Assembly (NCBI GenBank): GCA_903896925.1 | Contig: CAITZM010000032.1 | Span: 1-64,000 of the forward strand | Direction: 5' to 3' | Length of the DNA: 64,000 nucleotides | From: an uncultured Lentisphaerota bacterium | GTDB lineage: Bacteria; Verrucomicrobiota; Kiritimatiellia; CAIQIC01 | Shown: in pieces, positions 42,267 to 49,130 of the stretch | Layout of the letters: every line of letters begins with the position of its first letter | Position numbering within the stretch: the stretch's first letter is position 1 | The notes under the pieces: model-generated | Databases searched by the model: none | The model's input: only the letters and a program-made list of their open reading frames with translations | What the model was told of the DNA's origin: nothing | Position numbers and translations under genes: made by a program

Positions 42267-42485
42267 ATGAGCCAACAAGAAATCAGTGCGCCGGCAGACC
42301 CCGCCGTGCGCTCGCCGTCGCCGGAGGCCATTGCTGCTCGCGCCTACGAAATCTTTCTGGCACGCGGCGGCCAGCATGGCCGCAACCTCGCGGACTGGCT
42401 GGAAGCCGAGCGCGAACTGATGAACGGCCTGGAACAGCGGCGGGATGCCAGAAACCTGCCGCTCGGCCTGCGCCTGCTCGGATAG
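42267..42485 (+). CDS. DUF2934 family small protein
   Basis: 72 residues from the ATG at 42267, which has AGGAGG 9 nt upstream; an ATG at 42258 overlaps that site and is less likely. The motif EAIAARAYEIFLARGGQHG followed by LADWLEAEREL is the DUF2934 signature (a helical pattern, Y.lyEa.G.p.G...dW..AE). Function unknown. Fourth member of the Hsp70 gene group, 41 bp after the previous stop. Confidence 0.9.
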   Translation: MSQQEISAPADPAVRSPSPEAIAARAYEIFLARGGQHGRNLADWLEAERELMNGLEQRRDARNLPLGLRLLG

Positions 42486-42525
42486 CGCGGACGCGGTGGA
42501 AGCCGGCACTCTGCGGGCAGAAGGG

Positions 42526-42599
42526 TCGGGGCGATAGGATTTGAACCTACGACAACTGGCTCCCAAAACCAGTGCTCTACCAGGCTGAGCTACGCCCCG
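42526..42599 (-). tRNA. tRNA-Pro (anticodon TGG)
   Basis: 74 nt on the minus strand. Acceptor arms CGGGGCG/CGCCCCG pair fully with discriminator A. D-arm GCTC/GAGC, anticodon stem CTGGT/GCCAG (one T-G pair) with loop TTTGGGA and anticodon TGG, variable loop TTGTC, and T-arm GTAGG/CCTAT with loop TTCAAAT. No CCA is encoded. No integrase or att-like direct repeat is seen next to it. Confidence 0.96.
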
Positions 42600-42656
42600 G
42601 ACGGCAGAGGTGTAGCACAAGAGGGGCGTGGGTTACAATCCTGCGCACCGCGACCG

Positions 42657-42685
42657 TTGCGCGCCGCCGGTGGCGCGGCTATAAT
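42657..42685 (+). promoter_or_regulatory. Strong promoter for a leaderless gene
   Basis: TTGCGC (42657-42662), 17-bp spacer, perfect TATAAT (42680-42685). The ATG at 42691 is 5 nt after the -10 box, so transcription must start at or very near the start codon. Confidence 0.65.
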
Positions 42686-42690
42686 GGGCC

Positions 42691-42936
42691 ATGTCTAAAC
42701 CATCACGCCAACGGCCGATGCAGGCGCATTTGCTCGGGCTGGGCCTGGACAACAGCGACGGCCATCTCCGGGTCACGCAGGGCGAAAATTTCTCCGTGTT
42801 CAGCGGCTCGGCCGAGACCCACGAGCGCATGCAGCGCAAGTGTATCAAGCTCAACGAAAAGCTTGCGCACAAGGGCAAGCGCCTCGAAGAGGCCTCGCGC
42901 GAGGAAGTCCGCGACCTGCTCGCCGAGCTGGACTGA
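42691..42936 (+). CDS. Small conserved-looking hypothetical protein
   Basis: 81 residues, basic N-terminus (SKPSRQRP), middle HLLGLGLDNSDGHLRVTQGENFSVF in parts, and a strongly helical charged C-terminus (NEKLAHKGKRLEEASREEVRDLLAEL). No membrane segment. I do not recognise a family name, but the excellent promoter, sensible composition and clean helix support a real gene. It lies between tRNA-Pro and the convergent pseudopilin gene. Confidence 0.7.
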   Translation: MSKPSRQRPMQAHLLGLGLDNSDGHLRVTQGENFSVFSGSAETHERMQRKCIKLNEKLAHKGKRLEEASREEVRDLLAELD

Positions 42937-42944
42937 CCGCCGGC

Positions 42945-43646
42945 CTACCGGATTTCGCTGATGTCCTTGCCCGGGACCTTGTCCTTTTTGGGCGGCTCAA
43001 ATTTCAGGCTGATGGGAATGATGATTTCCGCCGTGGACACATGGCGCGCGTTGCCTTGGCGCGCCGTGAGGCTGACGCGCGCGGCGCGTGGCGCGCCGTT
43101 GGTCGCTGTGCCTTTGCCGGTCCAGCTGTCCTTCCAGACCTTGCCGTCGAACAGCAGCACGTCGAAACTTTCCAGCCTGGGGAAAACCGCGTTCGTCGCC
43201 GGCGGCTGGAGCGCGGCGGGACCGGCCAGCGGCTGGCTGGTGCAGGTGAGGGTGAAGTTGGTCGTGTCGGACTCGGTGAGGCGGTAGACGACCCGCGCGA
43301 CCTCGGCCCAGCGCAGGTCGCTTTCGCCGGGCAGCGGCGCGACGCGCGCAAAGGCCAGCTCGAGCGCCGCGTTCGAGGCCGCCGCGCCACGGCCGAGTTC
43401 AAAGGCCGTGGCATCCTGCTTGGGAAAGAGGAAGGTGCGCTCCAGGTCGCGCGCCAGCAGCCCGAGCGCTTGCTCCGTCAGGGCGCGGCACGCGACCCGG
43501 TCGGCCTGGCTGCGCCGCGTCCGGTTGGTGATGGCCAGCGTGGTCAGGATCAGCGCGGTGACCACCGCGGCGAGCGCGAGGGCCACGAGCAGTTCGACCA
43601 GCGTGAAGCCGGCGCGGCGGGTGGACGACTGCGCGGGGCGCTTCAC
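42945..43646 (-). CDS. Type IV pilin-like/GspJ-like prepilin
   Basis: 233 residues from the GTG at 43644-43646, which overlaps the FHA stop (GTGA), a classic coupling. Leader STRRAG followed by FTLVELLVALALAAVVTALIL: prepilin peptidase cleaves after Gly, and Glu5 of the mature protein is present. The long soluble domain (DLERTFLFPK, VARVVYRLTESDTTNFTL) suits a minor pseudopilin of type II secretion such as GspJ. No other secretion gene is nearby, so the apparatus lies elsewhere. Confidence 0.85.
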   Translation of the reverse strand: MKRPAQSSTRRAGFTLVELLVALALAAVVTALILTTLAITNRTRRSQADRVACRALTEQALGLLARDLERTFLFPKQDATAFELGRGAAASNAALELAFARVAPLPGESDLRWAEVARVVYRLTESDTTNFTLTCTSQPLAGPAALQPPATNAVFPRLESFDVLLFDGKVWKDSWTGKGTATNGAPRAARVSLTARQGNARHVSTAEIIIPISLKFEPPKKDKVPGKDISEIR

Positions 43647-44152
43647 TTGAGATGAATCACGAAGAAGAAGAGCACGATGGCCGCGATGAGCGCCAGGATG
43701 CCGATCACGCCGATGATCGCCCACCAGATGGCCATGTTGTTTTTCTGGCGCGTGCCGAACGGCGAGATGCTCTCGAACGACGCCGGCTTGCCGGTCGGGC
43801 CGGTCGCGATCTCGATGCGGGTGGTGTTCACCAGCCCGTCCTCGCCCGGTTCATCCGCCGGCTCGTCGGAGTCAAAAATCAACTCCACGGCACCCACCTG
43901 GAGCAGGTCCTTGGGGCGCAGGCGCAGGTCCACGTTCACATCGCGACCGTTCAGCCGCGTGCCGTTGGTCGAGCCCAGGTCGCGCACGAAAAACTTGTTG
44001 CCGTCCTTGCGGATCATGCAGTGGCGGCCCGACACCGAGTTGGTGTCGATCATGAGGTTGGCCTCTTTGCGGCGGCCGATGATCGTCTCGTCGCGCGTCA
44101 GCGCAAACACCTTGCCCTTGACTTCCTCGGACATGCCAATCAATTGCGCCAT
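43643..44152 (-). CDS. FHA-domain protein with C-terminal membrane helix
   Basis: 169 residues from the ATG at 44150-44152 (AGGAG ribosome binding site). The FHA core is complete: IIGRRKEANLMID, SVSGRHCMI, VRDLGSTNGTRLNG and DLLQVGAVELIF, with the phosphothreonine-reading Arg, Ser, His and Asn positions. The tail is a single transmembrane helix (IWWAIIGVIGILALIAAIVLFFFVI) facing outward with a four-residue end. It would bring a phosphoprotein-binding module to the inner membrane. Translationally coupled to the pseudopilin gene. Confidence 0.9.
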   Translation of the reverse strand: MAQLIGMSEEVKGKVFALTRDETIIGRRKEANLMIDTNSVSGRHCMIRKDGNKFFVRDLGSTNGTRLNGRDVNVDLRLRPKDLLQVGAVELIFDSDEPADEPGEDGLVNTTRIEIATGPTGKPASFESISPFGTRQKNNMAIWWAIIGVIGILALIAAIVLFFFVIHLK

Positions 44153-44180
44153 GATGATTCTCCTGCCGTTTGCCGGTGGA

Positions 44181-44210
44181 AATAGTTGCACGATTCCATC
44201 GGCCTGTCAA
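44181..44210 (-). promoter_or_regulatory. Promoter of the FHA-pseudopilin pair
   Basis: Minus strand: perfect TTGACA (44205-44210), 18 bp, ACTATT (44181-44186), then a 28-nt leader with an AGGAG ribosome binding site. Confidence 0.55.
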
Positions 44211-44239
44211 CGGCGTCGGCGGTCCGCGGGTTGCGCCGC

Positions 44240-44267
44240 TTGCGTCCGCCATTTATTCCATTACAAT
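44240..44267 (+). promoter_or_regulatory. Candidate promoter of the M28 peptidase gene
   Basis: TTGCGT (44240-44245), 16 bp, TACAAT (44262-44267); the ATG follows after 9 nt without a ribosome binding site. Confidence 0.45.
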
Positions 44268-44276
44268 GCGCGCCCG

Positions 44277-45206
44277 ATGAAACTGGCTGCCGCTTCCGTT
44301 TATGGATGTGCCGCGCTGCTCGTGGCGCTGGTCGCCGGCTGCGGCGAATCACCCGTCGCGCGGCCGGTTCCGCCCGCCGTACCCTTGGCGGCTTGCGACG
44401 GCGCGCGCGCGCTGGCCGGCATCCGCGCCTTCCTCGCCATCAGCCCGCGCGAGGCCGGTACGTCCAATGCCCGGCGCGCGGCCGACTACCTTGTCGGCGC
44501 CCTGCGCGGGAACGGCGTAGCCGCCGAGCGCCAGGACTTCGCCGACGTCGTGCCCGGCGGCACCGCCACCTTCCACAACGTCATCGGCCGGCTGCCCGGC
44601 CGCGGGCAGGGCCTGGTCATCCTCTGCGCGCACTTTGATACGAAGGCCGGCATCCCCGGCTTCGTCGGCGCCAACGATTCCGGTAGCGGCGTCGGCGTCC
44701 TGCTCGAACTGGCGCGCCTCCTGGCGCCGGCGTGGGGCGGTGCGCCGGAGCTCTGGTTTGCCTTCCTCGATGGCGAGGAATGCCGCGAGGCCTATGGTCC
44801 GCACGATGGCCTCCACGGCAGCCGCCGGCTCGCGCAGCAGCTGGTGGCCACCGGGCGCGCCAAGGATGTCCGCGCCGTCATCCTGCTCGATATGATCGGC
44901 GACCGCGACCTGACCGTGACGCTGCCGCCGAACGGCGACGCCCGCCTGACCGCGCTCGTGCTCGACTGCGCGCAGCAGGAGAACGCGCGCTCCAAATTCG
45001 CCCTCGCGCCCGGCGGTATCCTCGACGACCACCAGCCGTTCCTCGACGCCGGCATGCCCGCGGTGGACCTGATCGATTTCATCTACGGCAGCGCGCCCGG
45101 CCTCAACGACTACTGGCACACCGCGGCCGACACCCCCGACAAGCTGAGTGCCGACAGCCTGCAGACCATCGGCCGCGTCGTGCTGCGCATGCTCACGGCG
45201 CTCTGA
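44277..45206 (+). CDS. M28 family metallopeptidase, probable lipoprotein
   Basis: 309 residues. The N-terminus (LLVALVAGCGESP) has a lipobox, so the protein is likely anchored to a membrane as a lipoprotein. The M28 zinc pattern is present: LCAHFDTK (His, Asp), FVGANDSGSGVGVLLEL (bridging Asp), LDGEE (catalytic and ligand Glu), MIGDRD (Asp) and YWHTAADTPDK (His). The order resembles glutaminyl-cyclase/aminopeptidase-like M28 proteins. It may trim peptides or cyclise N-terminal Gln. Divergent from the FHA gene. Confidence 0.9.
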   Translation: MKLAAASVYGCAALLVALVAGCGESPVARPVPPAVPLAACDGARALAGIRAFLAISPREAGTSNARRAADYLVGALRGNGVAAERQDFADVVPGGTATFHNVIGRLPGRGQGLVILCAHFDTKAGIPGFVGANDSGSGVGVLLELARLLAPAWGGAPELWFAFLDGEECREAYGPHDGLHGSRRLAQQLVATGRAKDVRAVILLDMIGDRDLTVTLPPNGDARLTALVLDCAQQENARSKFALAPGGILDDHQPFLDAGMPAVDLIDFIYGSAPGLNDYWHTAADTPDKLSADSLQTIGRVVLRMLTAL

Positions 45207-45564
45207 GTGCGGTGTCGTCGTCCACGCCTTTGAAATAGTGAACCGCCACATCGCCAAGGTCGCGTAGTTCCGGTAGCTGTGCTCCTGTCTGGGCTTGCTC
45301 CGCTCCGGCTTCGTTGGCTTTTGTGAAGTCTGTCCTTGGGTGGGTGCGAGGGAATGGAAACCCCGCCCACGAAGAAGTGTGCGTGGTTTGCACAGGCGCA
45401 TTTTCCGGCTGGCGGGGTCGGGTGCGTTTTCCTTTGGTTGAGGTGCTGACGCCGGTGAGTGGGCTGGAAAAAAGCGCGCGTTCGGGCTTGCAAATTGCGG
45501 TGCGCTCGGCAATATGGCCCGCGTTCGTCAAAACTAAAAACCTACTAGCTGGAGGAAAGAGACT
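45207..45564. other. Intergenic region before the second keto-sugar gene set
   Basis: About 358 bp without a convincing gene. A GGAATGGAAACCCCGCCCAC copy (45351-45370) matches the hairpin word at 2826-2846. An AT-richer stretch before 45565 probably contains the promoter (TTGCAA near 45490), and GGAGGAAAG supplies the ribosome binding site of the next gene. Confidence 0.5.
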
Positions 45565-46608
45565 ATGGGTCGTGCAGTAACGTTGTTTACGGGGCAGTGG
45601 GCCGATCTGTCCATCAAGGACCTCGCGCCGCTGGCCAAGAAGATGGGTTACGACGGTCTGGAACTCGCGTGCTGGGGCGATCACTTCGACGTGGACCAGG
45701 CCGCGGGCAGCGCGAAATATTGCAAGGACCTGTGGGACCTGCTCGACAGCCACGGCCTGACGTGTTTCGCGATCTCCAACCACCTCGTCGGCCAGGCGAT
45801 CTGCGACCTGATCGACGAACGCCACAAGGCGATCCTCTCGCCGGCGATGTGGGGCAATGGCGAGCCCGAGGGCGTCCGCCAGCGCGCGGCCAAAAACATG
45901 GCGCTCGCGGCCAAGGCGGCGCGGAATTTCTTCAACGCCAAGCCCGGCCGCAAGGGCAAGGATGACTTCCCGGCGGTGGTCAACGGCTTCACCGGCTCGA
46001 GCATCTGGCACGCGAACTACGCGTTCCCGCCGACCAGCCAGGCCTTCCTCGAAAAGGGCTACGCGGACTTCGCCAAGCGGTTCGGCCCGATCCTCGAGGC
46101 CTTCGACAAGGCGAACGTCAACTTCGCGCTCGAAGTGCACCCGACCGAGATCGCGTTCGACATCGCCAGCGCGCAGTGCGCGGTCGAGGCCGTCAAGGGC
46201 CACAAGCGCTTCGGCTTCAACTACGACCCGTCGCACCTCGGCTACCAGGGCGTGGACTACGTGAAGTTCATCCGCACGTTCGGCGACCGCATTTTCCACT
46301 CGCACGTCAAGGACGCGTGGTGGGGACACGGCAACGGCGACATCGGCGTGTTCGGCGGCCACGTGGACTTCGGCGATGCGCGCCGCTACTGGGACTTCCG
46401 CAGCGTCGGCCGCGGCGACATCAACTTCGAGGACATCATCGTCGCGCTCAACGACGTCGGCTATCGCGGCCCGCTCTCGGTGGAGTGGGAAGACGGCCGG
46501 ATGGACCGTGTCCACGGCGGGACGGAAGCCGCCGCCTTCGTCAAGAAGCTGGACTTCGCGCCGAGCAAGGTCGCCTTCGACTCCGCGTTCGACAAGAAGA
46601 ACCAATAA
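45565..46608 (+). CDS. Sugar phosphate isomerase/epimerase-like TIM barrel (cytoplasmic)
   Basis: 347 residues with a strong GGAGGAAAG ribosome binding site. No signal peptide. AP-endonuclease-2-like barrel: [68 protein letters not shown] and [11 protein letters not shown]. The Glu/Asp/His/Glu set (EVHP, YDPSH, HVKD, VEWED) could bind one metal ion. Longer than many isomerases because of an insert around 240-280. It is followed by a Gfo/Idh gene, the usual pairing in keto-sugar or inositol-type catabolism. Confidence 0.88.
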   Translation: MGRAVTLFTGQWADLSIKDLAPLAKKMGYDGLELACWGDHFDVDQAAGSAKYCKDLWDLLDSHGLTCFAISNHLVGQAICDLIDERHKAILSPAMWGNGEPEGVRQRAAKNMALAAKAARNFFNAKPGRKGKDDFPAVVNGFTGSSIWHANYAFPPTSQAFLEKGYADFAKRFGPILEAFDKANVNFALEVHPTEIAFDIASAQCAVEAVKGHKRFGFNYDPSHLGYQGVDYVKFIRTFGDRIFHSHVKDAWWGHGNGDIGVFGGHVDFGDARRYWDFRSVGRGDINFEDIIVALNDVGYRGPLSVEWEDGRMDRVHGGTEAAAFVKKLDFAPSKVAFDSAFDKKNQ

Positions 46609-46617
46609 CCAATCATC

Positions 46618-46649
46618 GGACCGATCGGGCGGATCCGCCCGATCGGTCC
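46618..46649. terminator. Perfect 32-bp palindrome between two genes
   Basis: GGACCGATCGGGCGGA and its exact reverse complement, with no loop bases. It lies 10 bp after one stop codon and 24 bp before the next start. RNA would fold into a strong hairpin, followed by CCCTTT. It may reduce read-through within the pair or protect the upstream mRNA end. Confidence 0.6.
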
Positions 46650-46672
46650 CCTTTCAACAGGAGCAAAAAAAC

Positions 46673-47836
46673 ATGAATCGCAAATTACGCATGGGCATGG
46701 TGGGCGGCGGTCCGGGCGCGTTCATCGGCGAAGTGCACCGCAAGGCGGCGCGCATGGATGGCGGCATTGAGGTCGTCGCCGGGGCGTTCCACATCGACCC
46801 GAAGCTCTCGCACGAGATGGGCAAGCAGCTCTGCATCGACCCGTCGCGCGCCTATGACAACTACCAGCAGATGATCGAGCAGGAGCTCAAGCGCGAGGAC
46901 AAGATCGACTTCGTCTCCGTCTGCACGCCGAACAATTGGCACTTCCCGATCGCCCGCGATTTCCTCAAGGCCGGCTTCAACGTCATGTGCGAAAAGCCCA
47001 TGACGATGAGCCTCAAGGAAGCCAAGGAGATGCAGAAGATCATCGAGAAGTCCGGCAAAACCTTCGGCCTGATGCACAACTACCCGGGCTACCCGATGGT
47101 CAAGCTCGCGCGCGACATGGTGCGGCAGGGCGACCTCGGCAAGCTCTACAAGATCGTCGTGCAGTATCCGCAGGGCTGGCTCGTCCGCGCGATCGAGAAG
47201 ACCGGACAGCAGCAGGCCTCGTGGCGCACCGACCCGAAGCAGAGCGGCGCCGCCGGCTGCATGGGCGACATCGGCACGCACGCCGAGAACATGGCCCACT
47301 ACATCACCGGCCTCGACATCGAGGAGATCTGCGCCGACCTGACGACCTTCATCGAAGGCCGCCGCCTGGACGATGACGGCAACTGCCTCGTCCGCTGGAG
47401 CAAGGGCGTCAAGGGCATCCTGCACGCCAGCCAGGTGTCCATCGGCGAGGAAAACGGCCTCGCGATCTGGGTCTACGGCGAGAACAAGGCCATCGAGTGG
47501 CACCAGGAGCACCCGAACTACCTGTACGTCAAGGTCATCGACGGCCCCGTGCAGGTCTGGCGCCGCGGCAACGGCTACGTCGCGGCGAAGAGCCCGGCGG
47601 CGGGGCGCGCCACGCGCATCCCGTCCGGACACCCCGAGGCCTTCCTCGAGGCGTTCGCCAACAACTACTGCAACTTCGCCGACACCCTGCGCGCGAAGAT
47701 CGACGGCCGCAAGCCGACGGAACTCGAGCTCGACTTCCCCGGCGTCAAGGAAGGCGTGACCGGCATGGCGTTCATCGAGTCGGTGGTCAAGTCCTCCAAG
47801 CTCGGCGCCAAGTGGGTCAAGTTCCCGAAGCTGTGA
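46673..47836 (+). CDS. Gfo/Idh/MocA oxidoreductase (cytoplasmic)
   Basis: 387 residues from the ATG at 46673 (AGGAGC ribosome binding site); the frame extends further upstream only as a shadow of the preceding gene. Rossmann motif MGMVGGGPGAFIG, CTPNNWH, CEKPMTMS (catalytic Lys) and GDIGTHAENMAHYITG (catalytic His). No export signal, unlike the 31080 homologue, so it uses cytoplasmic NAD(P). It probably interconverts a keto-sugar and its alcohol together with the barrel protein upstream. A good terminator follows. Confidence 0.92.
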   Translation: MNRKLRMGMVGGGPGAFIGEVHRKAARMDGGIEVVAGAFHIDPKLSHEMGKQLCIDPSRAYDNYQQMIEQELKREDKIDFVSVCTPNNWHFPIARDFLKAGFNVMCEKPMTMSLKEAKEMQKIIEKSGKTFGLMHNYPGYPMVKLARDMVRQGDLGKLYKIVVQYPQGWLVRAIEKTGQQQASWRTDPKQSGAAGCMGDIGTHAENMAHYITGLDIEEICADLTTFIEGRRLDDDGNCLVRWSKGVKGILHASQVSIGEENGLAIWVYGENKAIEWHQEHPNYLYVKVIDGPVQVWRRGNGYVAAKSPAAGRATRIPSGHPEAFLEAFANNYCNFADTLRAKIDGRKPTELELDFPGVKEGVTGMAFIESVVKSSKLGAKWVKFPKL

Positions 47837-47850
47837 GCCACTGAGCATGG

Positions 47851-47890
47851 AACGGCGCAGTCCTTTCCGGGGCTGCGCCGTTTCTTTTTC
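47851..47890 (+). terminator. Rho-independent terminator
   Basis: AACGGCGCAG (47851-47860) pairs with CTGCGCCGTT (47873-47882) and is followed by TCTTTTTC. It ends the 45565-47836 transcription unit before the DUF1080 gene. Confidence 0.9.
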
Positions 47891-47958
47891 GCCTCGCACC
47901 GGGAAATTTTTTCATCCGTTTTGCGTTCTCTTCACAACAACCAACCCTAGGAATCAAG

Positions 47959-48951
47959 ATGCACAAGCAGATTCGCACCGTATTGGCCACTGTCGCGCTC
48001 GCCGCGGCGAGCTGTGTGGCCGCTGACAACCCCTTCATCGGCAACTTCGCACTGACCATCCCCGGCGGCGGCGCCGGCTGGCTCGGCATCAGCACGAAGG
48101 ACGGCCAGCTCCAAGGCAGCCTCCTCTGGGGCGGCGGCAGCCCGGTGGACTGCAAGAGCGTCAAAGTCGAAGGCGATACGCTCCTCGTCACGCGCGAGTT
48201 CAACAACAAGCGCAAGGCGGCCGGCAAGGAGGTCTCGGAAAAAGAGATCGAAACCATCCGCGCCAAGCTGTCGGGCGACGCCATCAACCTGACGACCGAG
48301 CGCCAGAAGGCGGGTTCCGACAAGGTCACCGGCAAGGCTGAGTTCAGCGGCAAGCGCATCCCCGCGCCGGGCCCCGCGCCGGACCTGGCCAAGGTGAAGT
48401 TCGGCGAGCCGATCCAGCTCTTCAACGGCAAGGACCTGACCGGCTGGCGGCTGATCAACGAGCACGCCACCAGCGGCTGGCTGGTCGAGAACGGCGTGCT
48501 GGTCAACCGCGTCGAGAAGAAGCCCGGTGTCCACTACGGCAACATCCGCACCGATCGCGAGTTCGAAGACTTCAACATCACGCTCGAGGCGCGCCCGACC
48601 GCCGGCAGCAACAGCGGCGTCTACCTGCGCGGCATCTACGAGATCCAGGTGCTTGAGAGCTTCGGCAAGCCGGTGGACTGCCACAACATGGGCGCCCTGT
48701 ATGGCCGCATCACCCCGTGCTGCGCCGCCGAGAAACCTTGCGGCGAGTGGCAGACCATGGACATCACGCTCGTGGACCGGCACGTCACCGTGATCCTCAA
48801 CGGCAAGAAGATCATCGACAACCAGCCGATCGTCGGCTGCACCGGCGGCGCGTTGACCTCCGACGAATTCAAGCCCGGCCCGATCTATCTGCAGGGCGAT
48901 CATACCTGCATCGAGTTCCGCAATATCGTCCTGCGGCCCGTGGTCAAATAA
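47959..48951 (+). CDS. DUF1080 protein (3-keto-disaccharide hydrolase family) with extra N-terminal domain
   Basis: 330 residues. Signal peptide (TVLATVALAAASCVA). Residues about 22-130 form a small beta-rich domain (NFALTIPGGGAGWLGI, GSLLWGGGSPVD). The DUF1080 jelly roll covers about 150-330: LFNGKDLTGWRL, WLVENGVLVN, FEDFNITLEARPTAGSNSGVYLRG, YEIQVLES, GEWQTMDITL and IYLQGDHTCIEFRNI. Members hydrolyse 3-keto-glycosides in the periplasm. It provides the cleavage step that the oxidoreductase groups in this window would need. RBS AGGAA. Confidence 0.88.
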   Translation: MHKQIRTVLATVALAAASCVAADNPFIGNFALTIPGGGAGWLGISTKDGQLQGSLLWGGGSPVDCKSVKVEGDTLLVTREFNNKRKAAGKEVSEKEIETIRAKLSGDAINLTTERQKAGSDKVTGKAEFSGKRIPAPGPAPDLAKVKFGEPIQLFNGKDLTGWRLINEHATSGWLVENGVLVNRVEKKPGVHYGNIRTDREFEDFNITLEARPTAGSNSGVYLRGIYEIQVLESFGKPVDCHNMGALYGRITPCCAAEKPCGEWQTMDITLVDRHVTVILNGKKIIDNQPIVGCTGGALTSDEFKPGPIYLQGDHTCIEFRNIVLRPVVK

Positions 48952-48965
48952 GCACGGCGCCCAGC

Positions 48966-49130
48966 ATGAAGCCCTGCCGCGAGTGCAAGCATCTTGTCTC
49001 CGGGCAGGCCAGGGCGTGCCCCCAGTGCGGCGCGCCCTGCCCGGCGCAGGCCGCGTGGGACGGCTGGGGTTGGGAGTACAAATCCGCCCTGACGGTCCTG
49101 GGCCTGCCGCTGATCCACGTCTCGTTATGA
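48966..49130 (+). CDS. Truncated zinc-ribbon protein
   Basis: 54 residues. CRECKHLVSGQARACPQCGAPCP is a zinc-ribbon with two CxxC knuckles. After WGWEYKSALTVLGLPLIHVSL a stop follows at once. In the zinc-ribbon proteins I know, EYKS...GLPLVH is the entry into a long Gly/Ile-rich membrane-associated repeat region, so this copy seems cut off just where that region should begin. The TGA overlaps the ATG of the next gene (ATGA). It could be a functional short form or a decayed gene used only for coupling. Confidence 0.55.
   Translation: MKPCRECKHLVSGQARACPQCGAPCPAQAAWDGWGWEYKSALTVLGLPLIHVSL

Noticed and set aside
42526-42599. tRNA-Pro as an integration site for a mobile island
   Set aside because: No integrase, no direct repeat of the tRNA 3' end and no change in gene style is seen on either side.
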